64,000 nt of DNA from Bradyrhizobium diversitatis (GTDB taxonomy: Bacteria > Pseudomonadota > Alphaproteobacteria > Rhizobiales > Xanthobacteraceae), in the NCBI RefSeq assembly GCF_016031635.1, contig NZ_JACEGD010000016.1:62001-126000 (forward strand). The letters run 5' to 3'. The notes beneath the pieces are model-generated. The model saw only the letters and a list, made by a program, of their open reading frames with translations, was not told where the DNA came from and did no database searches. The stretch's first letter is position 1. Each line of letters begins with the position of its first letter. Below, piece after piece: positions 34,527 through 43,460 of this stretch. Both the position numbers and the translations under genes were made by a program.

Positions 34527-35326
34527 TGTCGACCGGACCGGACGGGGCGCTGGAATCGGGGCGGCTTCGTCCGCCAGGTCTCGGCCTGCTGCTGGCCGAA
34601 GCCCGTGGACTGTTCGAATTGAATGCGAGCCTGCTGCTGTCGCCGCTCCTGATGCGCGCGCCGAGGGGCGACGGCCATCCGGTGCTGGCGCTGCCGGGCT
34701 TTCTCGCCAGCGACCTGTCGATGGTGCCGATGCGGCGCTATCTCAGCGAGCTCGGTTATGAGGCACATGCCTGGCGGATGGGCCGCAATCTCGGTGGGCT
34801 CGGGCGGATGCGAGATTCGCTGCGTACTCGCCTGGCCGAAATCCATGCCGCGAGCGGACGGAAGGTCAGCCTGGTCGGGTGGAGCCTCGGTGGCGTCTAT
34901 GCCCGCGACCTCGCGCTTTGGGCACCCGACAAGGTCCGTTACGTCATCACGCTCGGCAGCCCTTTCGCCAACGACGTGCGGGCGACCAACGCCACGCGGC
35001 TTTACGAGGCGATGTCAGGCGAGCGGGTCGAGGATTTTGCCGAAGCGCGCGAGGCGATCGCCGGAGATCTGCCGGTGCCGACGACGTCGATCTATTCGCG
35101 CGCCGACGGCGTCGTGAACTGGCGGACCTGCCTGCTTCGTCCTTCCGCGCGTGCCGAGAACATCGAGGTGCACCTGGCGAGCCATATCGGGCTTGGGGTC
35201 AACCCCGCGGCGCTGTGGGCCGTGGCGGACCGCCTGGCGCAACCGGAGGGGGAATTCCGTCCATTTGACCGGGCCGGGCCGTTTGCCATTGCATATGCCC
35301 CGCCGGAACAGGCAGTATCGGCCTGA
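34526..35326 (+). CDS. Alpha/beta hydrolase (lipase/acyltransferase-like), paralogue of the 47.5 kb gene
   Basis: 266 residues starting with GTG at 34526. Nucleophile elbow GWSLGG in KVSLVGWSLGGVYARDLAL; conserved blocks APRGDGHPVLALPGFLASD, GRNLGG and YVITLGSPFANDVRATNA; a likely catalytic His near ASHIGLG. No signal peptide, so cytoplasmic. The same blocks in the same order (RGDGHPVL, GRN, GWSLGG, ITLGSPFA) are found in the hydrolase at 47481-48251, so they are paralogues at the two ends of the storage region. It lies in an operon with DUF6489 and probably the WS/DGAT gene. Substrate unknown. Confidence 0.82.
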   Translation: MSTGPDGALESGRLRPPGLGLLLAEARGLFELNASLLLSPLLMRAPRGDGHPVLALPGFLASDLSMVPMRRYLSELGYEAHAWRMGRNLGGLGRMRDSLRTRLAEIHAASGRKVSLVGWSLGGVYARDLALWAPDKVRYVITLGSPFANDVRATNATRLYEAMSGERVEDFAEAREAIAGDLPVPTTSIYSRADGVVNWRTCLLRPSARAENIEVHLASHIGLGVNPAALWAVADRLAQPEGEFRPFDRAGPFAIAYAPPEQAVSA

Positions 35327-35373
35327 CGAGAAGCGCCGTCCAAGGTGCCCGTCAGATCCTGCGGGAGGGAACC

Positions 35374-36924
35374 ATGGCCGACGGGAAGAAGCTGTCGTCG
35401 CTGGACGCGTCGTTTCTCTATCTGGAAACGCCGGAGATGCCGATGCATGTCGGCAGCATGGCGATCTTCCGCCTGCCCGACGACTACAAGGGCGACTTCT
35501 TCGAAGACTTCAAGGCGATGATCCTCTCGCGCCTGCACATCGCGCCGATCCTCAAGGCGCGGCTGGAGAAGGCGCCGCTCGACATCGATCATCCCTCCTG
35601 GGTCGAGGACGACCAGTTCGACATCGACCGTCACATCTTTCGCGCCAGCCTGCCGCAACCGCGCGACCGCGCCACGCTCGAACGCATCGTCGGCTGGATG
35701 CACGCCAAGCCCCTGAACCGCGCCCGCCCGCTCTGGGAGTTCTACGTGTTCGAGGGCATGAAGGACAATGAGGTCGGGCTCTATTCCAAGATGCATCATG
35801 CCGCGATCGACGGCGGCGCCGGCGCGGCGCTGACCAACATGATCTACGACATCTCCCCGATCCCGCGGAAGGTCGATCCGCCCACGGCTGGAAGCAAGCC
35901 CGGACAGGAGCCGCGCGACATCGCCGCGAACCTGCTCGATTCCTATCAGCAGCTCTTCTCTCAGCCGCTCGACGCTTCGCAGGCCGCGAAGAACCTGCAA
36001 TTGCCCCGCACTGGCAAGAGCGACATCGGCTCGATCCTGTTCGACAACGCGATGTACCAGATCGAAAGCGCGGTGCGCTTCGCCGGCAATATGCCGACCG
36101 TGCTGAAGAGCGTCTCCGACGTGCTCGGCAAGGTCGCCGATCCCAAGTCGCGCGAGAGCCTCGCCAGCATGGTGTCGCCGCCGACCATGCTGAACAAGAC
36201 GATCTCGTCGGAGCGAAGCTTTGCCGGCGTGTCGATCCCGCTGTCGCGGGCCAAGGCCCTGGCCAAGCGGGCCGGCGGCAAGCTCAACGACGTGGTGCTG
36301 GCGCTGGCCTCCGGCGTGGTCCGGCGCTACCTCCTGCAATATGGCACGCTGCCGGCGAAATCCCTGACCGCCGCCGTGCCGATCTCGCTGCGCGAGGAAG
36401 GCAACACCGAGGCCAACAACCAGGTGTTCGGCATGATATGCGCGATCGCGACCAACCTCGAGGATCCCAAGGCGCGGCTGGAGGCGATCATCGCGCAATC
36501 GACCAAGTCCAAGGAGATGTCGCACCCCTTGCGCGCCCTGATGCCGCAGGTCTCCAACATCTCGATGCTGGGCGCGCCGATCATGGTGCAGATCCTGGCG
36601 CTGCTCTATAGCCGCTCAAATCTTTCCGACGTGCTGCCGCCCGCGGCCAACATCACAGTGTCCAACGTGCCCGGGCCGCGGCAGACGCTCTATGCCGCCG
36701 GTGCCGAGCTATTGCATATCTTCCCGGTCTCGATCTCGACGCACGGGCAGGCCCTCAACATCACCGTGCAGAGCTATCGCGACCAGCTCGACTTCGGTTT
36801 CATCGTCGGTGCCAACATCATTCCGCATGTGCAGGTGATGTGCGATATGCTGCCGGAGGAGTTTGCCGCGCTGGAGGCCGCCTATGCGCCGCCGGCCGCC
36901 GACATCAAGGGCGCGGCGGAATAG
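35374..36924 (+). CDS. Wax ester synthase/diacylglycerol acyltransferase (WS/DGAT) family protein
   Basis: 516 residues, longer than the usual ~460-470. The acyltransferase motif HHxxxDG is H141-H142-AAI-D146-G147 (KMHHAAIDGGAG), preceded by KPLNRARPLWE (about 112-122), matching the family's PLDRxRPLW motif; NVPGPRQTLYAAGAELLHIFP near the C-terminus is also typical. The enzyme joins acyl-CoA to a fatty alcohol or diacylglycerol, making wax ester or triacylglycerol on the membrane. It follows the hydrolase gene by 47 bases with GGGAGGG before the ATG and is followed by an epoxide hydrolase after six bases. Confidence 0.9.
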   Translation: MADGKKLSSLDASFLYLETPEMPMHVGSMAIFRLPDDYKGDFFEDFKAMILSRLHIAPILKARLEKAPLDIDHPSWVEDDQFDIDRHIFRASLPQPRDRATLERIVGWMHAKPLNRARPLWEFYVFEGMKDNEVGLYSKMHHAAIDGGAGAALTNMIYDISPIPRKVDPPTAGSKPGQEPRDIAANLLDSYQQLFSQPLDASQAAKNLQLPRTGKSDIGSILFDNAMYQIESAVRFAGNMPTVLKSVSDVLGKVADPKSRESLASMVSPPTMLNKTISSERSFAGVSIPLSRAKALAKRAGGKLNDVVLALASGVVRRYLLQYGTLPAKSLTAAVPISLREEGNTEANNQVFGMICAIATNLEDPKARLEAIIAQSTKSKEMSHPLRALMPQVSNISMLGAPIMVQILALLYSRSNLSDVLPPAANITVSNVPGPRQTLYAAGAELLHIFPVSISTHGQALNITVQSYRDQLDFGFIVGANIIPHVQVMCDMLPEEFAALEAAYAPPAADIKGAAE

Positions 36925-36930
36925 GAAGCC

Positions 36931-37929
36931 ATGATGATTGAAATGCCGCCGCTCAAGTTCGCACAGACGAACGGAATCCGCATGGGCTATTACGAGGCGG
37001 GCCCGGTCGACGACAAGCCGCCGGTCGTGCTGTGCCACGGTTGGCCGGAGCTCGCCTTTTCCTGGCGTCACCAGATCAAGGCGCTGAGCGAGGCCGGCAT
37101 CCGGGTGATCGCGCCCGACCAGCGCGGCTACGGCGCGACCGACCGACCCGAGGCGGTCGAGGAATATGACATGGAGCATTTGACCGGCGATCTCGTCGGT
37201 CTGCTCGATCATCTCAACATCGGCAAGGCGATCTTCGTCGGTCACGACTGGGGCGGCTTCGTCGTCTGGCAGATGCCGCTGCGGCATCCCACGCGTGTCG
37301 CCGGTGTCGTTGGAGTCAACACCCCGCACTGGGACCGCGCGCCGATCGACCCCATCGCGCTGTTCCGGCAGCGCTTCGGCGATCAGATGTACATCGTCCA
37401 GTTCCAGGACCCCGCGCGTGAGCCGGACAGGATCTTTGGCAGCCGCGTCGAGCAGACCTTTGACGCCTTCATGCGCAAGCCGGCCGCGCGCCCGCCGGGT
37501 GCGCCCGAGGAACAGCCGATTGCCGGCATCGGCGCTTCGCCCCGCATCAACCTGGCCTTCCCGCAGATGATCGCGAATTACGACGCCAGACATGATCCGC
37601 GCAAACCGATCCTGTCCGCCGACGAGAAGAAGGTCTTTGTCGATACCTTCACCAAGACCGGTTTCACCGGCGGCATCAACTGGTACCGCAACTTCAGCCG
37701 CAATTGGGAACGTGCGAAGGGGCTCGACCACTACATCCATGTGCCGTCGCTGATGATCATGGCCGAGAACGATGCGGTGCTGCCGCCTTCGGCGGCCGAC
37801 GGCATGGAGAAGCTGATCGGCGATCTCGAGAAATATCTGGTGAAGGACAGCGGCCATTGGACACAGCAGGAGAAGCCGGAAGAGGTCAGCGCCAAGCTGA
37901 TCGAATGGCGTAGAAGGCGGTTTGGGTGA
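36931..37929 (+). CDS. Alpha/beta hydrolase, epoxide hydrolase type
   Basis: 332 residues. Soluble-epoxide-hydrolase features: oxyanion motif HGWPE (VVLCHGWPELAFSW), DQRGYGATDRP, nucleophile elbow GHDWGG with Asp as nucleophile, and the C-terminal ENDAVLPP and KDSGHWTQQEKP stretches supplying the acidic residue and His. Cap-domain tyrosines are likely, e.g. in INWYRNF. It would hydrolyse an epoxide to a vicinal diol. It starts six bases after the WS/DGAT stop, so the same operon, and the CYP102-type enzyme that can epoxidise unsaturated fatty acids follows after repeat B1. Confidence 0.88.
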   Translation: MMIEMPPLKFAQTNGIRMGYYEAGPVDDKPPVVLCHGWPELAFSWRHQIKALSEAGIRVIAPDQRGYGATDRPEAVEEYDMEHLTGDLVGLLDHLNIGKAIFVGHDWGGFVVWQMPLRHPTRVAGVVGVNTPHWDRAPIDPIALFRQRFGDQMYIVQFQDPAREPDRIFGSRVEQTFDAFMRKPAARPPGAPEEQPIAGIGASPRINLAFPQMIANYDARHDPRKPILSADEKKVFVDTFTKTGFTGGINWYRNFSRNWERAKGLDHYIHVPSLMIMAENDAVLPPSAADGMEKLIGDLEKYLVKDSGHWTQQEKPEEVSAKLIEWRRRRFG

Positions 37930-37955
37930 GGATCCGGTCGTCCACGTAAGTCAGA

Positions 37956-38037
37956 CGTCATTCCGGGACGGGCCGAAGGACCGGACCCGGAATCTCGAGA
38001 TTCCGGGCTCGATGCTGCGCATCGCCCCGGAATGACG
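37956..38037. repeat. Palindromic intergenic repeat, family B (copy 1)
   Basis: The left arm begins CGTCATTCCGGGACGG and the right arm ends GCCCCGGAATGACG, with an internal CCCGGAATCTCGAGATTCCGGG palindrome (stated as its arms CCCGGAATCTC/GAGATTCCGGG). It fills the gap between the epoxide-hydrolase and P450-reductase genes. A second copy lies at 45885-45977. Confidence 0.85.
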
Positions 38038-38060
38038 GCAAGAGGGGGGAAGCGCTTCAA

Positions 38061-41000
38061 ATGTCATCCAAGAATCGTCTGGACCCGATTCCGCATCCGC
38101 CGACCCAGCCCGTGGTCGGCAACATGCTGTCGCTGGATTCGTCCGCTCCCGTGCAGCACCTGACGCGGCTTGCGAAGGAGCTGGGTCCGATCTTCTGGCT
38201 CGACATGATGGGCTCGCCGATCGTCGTCGTCTCCGGCCACGATCTCGTCGACGAGCTCTCCGACGAGAAGCGGTTCGACAAGACGGTGCGCGGCGCGCTG
38301 CGGCGCGTGCGTGCGGTCGGCGGCGACGGCCTGTTCACGGCCGACACCAGAGAGCCGAACTGGAGCAAGGCGCACAACATCCTGCTCCAGCCGTTCGGCA
38401 ACCGCGCCATGCAGTCCTACCACGGGAGCATGGTCGATATCGCCGAGCAGCTCGTCCAGAAATGGGGGCGGCTCAACGCCGATGACGAGATCGACGTCGT
38501 CCACGACATGACCGCGCTGACGCTGGATACGATCGGCCTGTGCGGCTTCGAATACCGCTTCAACTCGTTCTACCGGCGCGACTACCATCCCTTCGTCGAA
38601 TCGCTGGTGCGCTCTCTCGAAACCATCATGATGACGCGCGGCCTGCCATTCGAGCAGCTCTGGATGCAGAAGCGCCGCAGGACGCTGGCCCAAGACGTCG
38701 CCTTCATGAACAAGATGGTCGACGAGATCATCGCCGAGCGTCGCAAGATCGCGGAGGGGATCGACGACAAGAAGGACATGCTCGCGGCGATGATGACCGG
38801 CGTCGACCGCGCGACCGGCGAGCAGCTCGACGACGTCAATATCCGCTACCAGATCAACACGTTCCTGATCGCGGGCCACGAGACCACCAGCGGCCTGTTG
38901 TCCTACACGCTCTATGCGCTGCTCAAGCACCCCGACATTCTCAAGAAGGCCTATGACGAGGTCGATCGCGTCTTCGGCCCCGATGTCAATGCGAAGCCGA
39001 CTTATCAGCAGGTGACGCAGCTCACCTACATCACGCAGATCCTGAAGGAGGCGCTGCGGCTGTGGCCGCCCGCGCCGGCCTACGGCATCTCGCCGCTCAA
39101 GGACGAGAGCATCGGTGGCGGCAAGTACAAGCTCAGAAAGGGCACTTTCACCACCATCCTGGTGACCGCGCTGCATCGCGATCCCTCTGTCTGGGGGCCG
39201 AACCCGGACGTGTTCGATCCCGAGAATTTCAGCCGCGAGGCGGAAGCGAAACGGCCGATCAATGCGTGGAAGCCGTTCGGCAACGGCCAGCGCGCCTGCA
39301 TCGGCCGTGGCTTCGCCATGCACGAGGCTGCGCTCGCGCTTGGCATGATCCTCCAGCGCTTCAAGCTGATCGACCATCAGCGCTATCAGATGCACCTGAA
39401 GGAAACGCTGACGATCAAGCCGGAAGGCTTCAAGATCAAGGTGCGTCCGCGCGCCGATCGCGAGCGCGGCGCCTATGGTGGGCCGGTCGCTGCGGCGGCT
39501 TTGGCGCCGAAGGCGCCGCGTCAGCCGACCGCGCGCCCGGGCCATAACACGCCGATGCTGGTGCTCTACGGCTCCAATCTCGGCACGGCCGAAGAGCTGG
39601 CGACGCGCATGGCGGACCTCGCCGAGATCAACGGCTTTGCCGTGCATCTCGGACCGCTCGACGACTATGTCGGCAAGCTGCCGCAGGAGGGCGGTGTGCT
39701 GATCATCTGCGCCTCCTATAACGGGGCGCCGCCCGACAACGCCACGCAGTTCGTCAAATGGCTCGGTGAGGATCTGCCGAAGGACGTCTTTGCCGGCGTA
39801 CGCTATGCGGTGTTCGGCTGCGGCAACAGCGACTGGGCCGCGACCTATCAATCGGTGCCGCGCTTCATCGATGAGCAATTGTCGAAGCATGGCGCGCGCG
39901 CGGTCTATCCGCGCGGCGAGGGTGATGCGCGCAGCGATCTCGACGGCCAGTTCCAAAAATGGTTCCCGGCGGCAGCCCAGGTCGCGACCAAGGAGTTCGG
40001 TATCGACTGGAATTTCACCCGCACCGCCGAGGACGATCCGCTCTACGCGATCGAGCCGGTGGCGGTGACCGCCGTCAACACCATCGTCGCCCAGGGCGGC
40101 GCGGTGGCGATGAAGGTGCTGACCAACGACGAGCTTCAGAACAAGAGCGGCCCCAATCCGTCGGAGCGTTCGACGCGTCACATCGAGGTGCAGCTGCCCG
40201 CCAACATCACCTACCGCGTCGGCGATCATTTGAGCGTGGTTCCGCGCAACGACCCGACGCTGGTGGATTCGGTGGCCCGCCGCTTCGGATTCCTGCCCGC
40301 CGACCAGATCAGATTGCAGGTCGCCGAGGGCCGTCGTGCGCAATTGCCGGTCGGCGAGGCCGTGTCGGTCGGCCGCCTGCTCAGCGAGTTCGTCGAACTT
40401 CAGCAGGTCGCGACGCGCAAGCAGATCCAGATCATGGCGGAGCACACCCGGTGCCCTGTGACCAAGCCGAAGCTGCTGGGCTTCGTCGGCGAGGAGCTTG
40501 AAACGCTGGAGCGCTATCACGGCGAGATATTGGCCAGGCGCAAATCGGTGTTCGATCTGCTGCTCGAATATCCCGCCTGCGAATTGCCGTTCCACGTCTA
40601 TCTGGAGATGCTCTCGCTGCTGGCCCCGCGCTATTACTCGATCTCGTCATCGCCATCGGTCGATCCGGCGCGTTGCAGCATCACCGTTGGCGTGGTCGAG
40701 GGGCCGGCCGCCTCGGGCCGGGGCACTTACAAGGGCATCTGCTCGAACTATCTCGCCAACCGGCGTGTGGGCGACGTGATTTACGCCACCGTGCGTGAGA
40801 CCAAGGCCGGTTTCCGGCTTCCCGATGATCCCTCCGTGCCGATCATCATGATCGGACCGGGCACGGGGCTTGCGCCGTTCCGCGGCTTCCTCCAGGAGCG
40901 CGCCGCGCGCAAGGTCAGAGGCGCCGCGCTCGGCCCGGCCATGCTGTTCTTTGGCTGCCGTCACCCGGATCAGGATTTTCTGTATGCCGATGAGCTGAAG

Positions 41001-41297
41001 GCACTGGCGGCCGACAGCATCACCGAGCTCTTCACGGCATTCTCGCGCGCGGATGGACCGAAGACCTATGTGCAGCATGTGCTCGCCGCCCAGAAGGACA
41101 AGGCCTGGCCATTGATCGAGCAGGGCGCCATCATCTATGTCTGCGGCGACGGCGGCAGGATGGAGCCCGATGTGAAGGCCGCGCTGGTTGCGATCCAGCG
41201 CGAGAAGACCGGCAGCGACGCTGCCGCGGCTGCGCGCTGGATCGAGGAGATGGGCGCGAAGAACCGGTATGTGCTGGATGTCTGGGCGGGTGGGTGA
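38061..41297 (+). CDS. Self-sufficient cytochrome P450/NADPH-P450 reductase fusion (CYP102, BM3-like)
   Basis: 1078 residues, close to P450 BM3 (~1049). The P450 domain (1-~480) has the I-helix AGHETTSG (271-278), ExxR in EALRLWPPAP, and heme loop FGNGQRACIG with Cys413. Then a flavodoxin/FMN domain (LVLYGSNLGTAEELATRMA onward, ~510-650), FAD domain (RYYSISSSPS), NADPH domain (GPGTGLAPFRGFLQER) and the C-terminal YVLDVWAGG. CYP102 enzymes hydroxylate or epoxidise fatty acids using NADPH. The phenylalanine equivalent to BM3 F87 is kept (F92), but the carboxylate-anchoring Arg47/Tyr51 positions appear as S52/V56, so head-group recognition should differ. No membrane anchor. It lies between an epoxide hydrolase and PHA genes. 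Confidence 0.95.
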   Translation: MSSKNRLDPIPHPPTQPVVGNMLSLDSSAPVQHLTRLAKELGPIFWLDMMGSPIVVVSGHDLVDELSDEKRFDKTVRGALRRVRAVGGDGLFTADTREPNWSKAHNILLQPFGNRAMQSYHGSMVDIAEQLVQKWGRLNADDEIDVVHDMTALTLDTIGLCGFEYRFNSFYRRDYHPFVESLVRSLETIMMTRGLPFEQLWMQKRRRTLAQDVAFMNKMVDEIIAERRKIAEGIDDKKDMLAAMMTGVDRATGEQLDDVNIRYQINTFLIAGHETTSGLLSYTLYALLKHPDILKKAYDEVDRVFGPDVNAKPTYQQVTQLTYITQILKEALRLWPPAPAYGISPLKDESIGGGKYKLRKGTFTTILVTALHRDPSVWGPNPDVFDPENFSREAEAKRPINAWKPFGNGQRACIGRGFAMHEAALALGMILQRFKLIDHQRYQMHLKETLTIKPEGFKIKVRPRADRERGAYGGPVAAAALAPKAPRQPTARPGHNTPMLVLYGSNLGTAEELATRMADLAEINGFAVHLGPLDDYVGKLPQEGGVLIICASYNGAPPDNATQFVKWLGEDLPKDVFAGVRYAVFGCGNSDWAATYQSVPRFIDEQLSKHGARAVYPRGEGDARSDLDGQFQKWFPAAAQVATKEFGIDWNFTRTAEDDPLYAIEPVAVTAVNTIVAQGGAVAMKVLTNDELQNKSGPNPSERSTRHIEVQLPANITYRVGDHLSVVPRNDPTLVDSVARRFGFLPADQIRLQVAEGRRAQLPVGEAVSVGRLLSEFVELQQVATRKQIQIMAEHTRCPVTKPKLLGFVGEELETLERYHGEILARRKSVFDLLLEYPACELPFHVYLEMLSLLAPRYYSISSSPSVDPARCSITVGVVEGPAASGRGTYKGICSNYLANRRVGDVIYATVRETKAGFRLPDDPSVPIIMIGPGTGLAPFRGFLQERAARKVRGAALGPAMLFFGCRHPDQDFLYADELKALAADSITELFTAFSRADGPKTYVQHVLAAQKDKAWPLIEQGAIIYVCGDGGRMEPDVKAALVAIQREKTGSDAAAAARWIEEMGAKNRYVLDVWAGG

Positions 41298-41327
41298 CGG
41301 CCCGCCCGATCGTGCTAAACGTCTGGC

Positions 41328-42002
41328 ATGATTCCCTGGGAAAAGATCGACACCGCCAAGATCCCCGGCTCCAACGAGGAGCTCCGCCTGATGCGGCGGG
41401 GCAAGGAGTTTTCCATCAAGCTCGGCACCAACGAGCTGATGAACAATCGCCTGTCGGGCTCGGAGGCCGCGCTTGCGACGCTCGCGGCAAAGCAGATCGA
41501 GCAGGTCGCGAAACCCGTCATCCTCATTGGTGGCCTCGGCATGGGGTTTACACTGCGTGCGGCGCTCGCTGTGCTCGGAAGCAAGGCGAAGATCATTGTC
41601 GCCGAGCTCGTGCCCGCGGTGGTGGCCTGGGCGAAAGGTCCGATGGCGGAGGTCTTTGGCGACAGTCTCGATGATGCCAGGGTGAGCATCCGGGAAACTG
41701 ACGTCGGCGAGATTATCCGCGCGCAGCGCTCGGCGTTCGATGCCATTCTCCTCGACGTTGATAACGGGCCGGAAGGGCTGACCCGGAAAGGCAACGATGC
41801 CCTCTATGATGCGAGCGGGTTGAAGGCGGCGAAGACGGCGCTGCGTCCGGGCGGCGTGCTCGCGGTGTGGTCGTCGGGCCCCAACCCGGCCTTCACCAAG
41901 CGGCTCGGCAGCGCCGGCTTCCACGTCAACGAAATCAACGTCCGCGCCACCGGCAGAGGCGGCGGCGCGCGCCACGTGATCTGGATCGCGCGGAAGACCT
42001 AA
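41328..42002 (+). CDS. Spermidine synthase-like methyltransferase-fold protein
   Basis: 224 residues. The Rossmann methyltransferase-like core is clear: VILIGGLGMGFTLRAALAVLG (nucleotide loop), IIVAELVPAVVAWAKGPM (acidic residue), FDAILLDVDNGPEGLT, and LRPGGVLAVWSSGPNPAF. This arrangement matches proteins annotated as spermidine-synthase-like, but the polyamine-binding residues of true SpeE are not evident. It begins 30 bases after the CYP102 stop and its stop overlaps the convergent hydrolase stop by three bases. The function is uncertain; an aminopropyl- or methyl-transferase is possible. Confidence 0.7.
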   Translation: MIPWEKIDTAKIPGSNEELRLMRRGKEFSIKLGTNELMNNRLSGSEAALATLAAKQIEQVAKPVILIGGLGMGFTLRAALAVLGSKAKIIVAELVPAVVAWAKGPMAEVFGDSLDDARVSIRETDVGEIIRAQRSAFDAILLDVDNGPEGLTRKGNDALYDASGLKAAKTALRPGGVLAVWSSGPNPAFTKRLGSAGFHVNEINVRATGRGGGARHVIWIARKT

Positions 42003-42913
42003 GCCGCCTGCGCCGCTGCCCCGTGCGCGTGCTTGTCGATCGCGTCGATGATCTCGGGCCAGAACCGCATCGGCAGGGCATGACCCATACCTTCGATCAT
42101 CAGCAGCTTCGCATTCGGGATTGACGCCGCTGTGTCCTTGCCACCTTCGGGATGGACCAGCGGATCGACCGTGCCGTGGATTACCAGCGTCGGCGTCTTC
42201 ACGCTATGCAGGCGTTCCTTGCGGCTGCCGGAGGCAAGCACGGCGCGGAGCTGGCGGCCGACGCCGGCCGGATTGAGCCCGCGCGCGAAGACGCGCTCGG
42301 CGCGGCCAGGATCGAGCGCTTCCTCTTCCGGGAAATGCCCGGCGCGCAAAATCTTCCAGGTCTGGCCGAAGCGGACGATGAACTCCTCCTTGCTGCGTGG
42401 CGGCGGCGCCATCAGCATCGCGGCGGCCTCGCGGGTTGGCGGCGGTATGCGTGGATTGCCCGTGGTGGACATGATCGATGTCAGCGAATGCACGCGGTGC
42501 GGAAACGATAGCGCCACCTCCTGTGCGATCATGCCGCCCATGGAGGCGCCGACCAGATGCCCCGACTTGATGCCGAGTGCATCCATCAAGCCGACCGTGT
42601 CCTTGGCCATGTCGATCAGCTTGTAGGTTGCGGCCACAGGAATCCTGAGGAAACGCAGCTTCAGCAGCTCGAGCGGGGTCAGGCGCTTGCCGCCCGTGAG
42701 ATGGCTCGACTTGCCGATGTCCCTGTTGTCGAAGCGGATCACGCGGAAGCCGCGCGCGGCGAGCTGCTCGCAGAACGCATCGTCCCAATGGAGCATCTGC
42801 GCCCCGAGCCCCATGATCAGCAGCAGCGGCTCGGCATTGTCGCTGCCGAAGGTCTCGTAGCAGATGTCGATGCCGTTGGCGCGGACGGTGTGGGGCGGCT
42901 GATGGGCGGTCAC
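41999..42913 (-). CDS. Alpha/beta hydrolase
   Basis: 304 residues. Oxyanion region LLLIMGLGAQMLHWDDAFCEQLAARG, FDNRDIGKSS, nucleophile elbow GASMGGMIAQEVAL (Ser), then LVIHGTVDPLVHPEGG and EGMGHALP supplying Asp and His. These are typical for esterase/hydrolases related to aclacinomycin methylesterase (RdmC). The start is GTG at 42913 with GGAGGG about ten bases upstream; the longer open frame upstream is not family-like. It is divergent from the PhaE/PhaR-like gene across 166 bases that contain a perfect dyad. Confidence 0.82.
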   Translation of the reverse strand: MTAHQPPHTVRANGIDICYETFGSDNAEPLLLIMGLGAQMLHWDDAFCEQLAARGFRVIRFDNRDIGKSSHLTGGKRLTPLELLKLRFLRIPVAATYKLIDMAKDTVGLMDALGIKSGHLVGASMGGMIAQEVALSFPHRVHSLTSIMSTTGNPRIPPPTREAAAMLMAPPPRSKEEFIVRFGQTWKILRAGHFPEEEALDPGRAERVFARGLNPAGVGRQLRAVLASGSRKERLHSVKTPTLVIHGTVDPLVHPEGGKDTAASIPNAKLLMIEGMGHALPMRFWPEIIDAIDKHAHGAAAQAA

Positions 42914-42999
42914 GGGCGCGGTCCCTCCTGCTGGTCGCCGCTGTATCGCACGGTTTCGTTCCGCGAAGAAGCCGCGAGCGCGACACGGCGCCCGCTGCT

Positions 43000-43015
43000 T
43001 GCCGGTTGACCGGCA
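43000..43015. promoter_or_regulatory. Perfect 16-bp dyad TGCCGGTTGACCGGCA before the PHA synthase genes
   Basis: TGCCGGT and ACCGGCA are exact reverse complements around TG. It lies 65 bases before the small-subunit start and 87 bases before the divergent hydrolase, a position for an operator acting on either gene. It is not the PhaR core and I do not recognise it. Confidence 0.35.
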
Positions 43016-43079
43016 TCTCGCAACGGTGTGGTATGGCGAGAAAAGAAGGGTGAAAAGCCCTCCACATGGGAGGATGCTG

Positions 43080-43460
43080 ATGACCGACAAGATCACCGAT
43101 CCGGTCGCCTTGTGGCAGAAGATGGTCGGCGAGATGGAGAAGGGTTTCAACTCCTTCGCGACCAAGGCAATGGAGACGCCCGAGTTCTCGCAAGCCGTGA
43201 ACCGCGCCGGCGGCGTTGCTGCAGGTGCTCAGAAGCAATTTGGCGATCTCATGGAGAAATACCTGCTCTCCATGAACCTGCCGAGCCGCGAGCAGATGAC
43301 CGGTATCGCGGAACGGCTTCAGTCGATTGAAGGCCAACTCGGCGAGATCAAGTCGATGCTGAGCCAGATGTCGGCCGGTTCGGGTGCGCAGCAGGGCGGC
43401 GCTGCTCCGCGGCCGCCGCGGACGAAACGTCCGCCGTCCGAAGGCGGAGACCAAAAATGA
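43080..43460 (+). CDS. Small PHA synthase partner, PhaE/PhaR-subunit-like
   Basis: 126 residues, start at 43080 with GGGAGG six bases upstream. The N-terminal part is helical and resembles a phasin (DPVALWQKMVGEMEKGFNSF, FGDLMEKYLLSMNLPSREQM). The segment LPSREQMTGIAERLQSIEGQLGEI (about 67-90) resembles the C-terminal heptad region of class III PhaE / class IV PhaR synthase subunits. A Pro/Gly/Arg-rich tail ends the protein. It is much shorter than PhaE (~350) and PhaR (~200). The stop overlaps the phaC start (ATGA), so the two are co-translated; a role as obligate subunit or activator of PhaC is inferred. Confidence 0.7.
   Translation: MTDKITDPVALWQKMVGEMEKGFNSFATKAMETPEFSQAVNRAGGVAAGAQKQFGDLMEKYLLSMNLPSREQMTGIAERLQSIEGQLGEIKSMLSQMSAGSGAQQGGAAPRPPRTKRPPSEGGDQK

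Noticed and set aside
38064..40595. 843-codon open frame antisense to the CYP102 gene
   Set aside because: The sense frame has all P450/reductase motifs; the antisense product is Arg/Asp/His-rich, low in motif content, and arises from high third-position GC.
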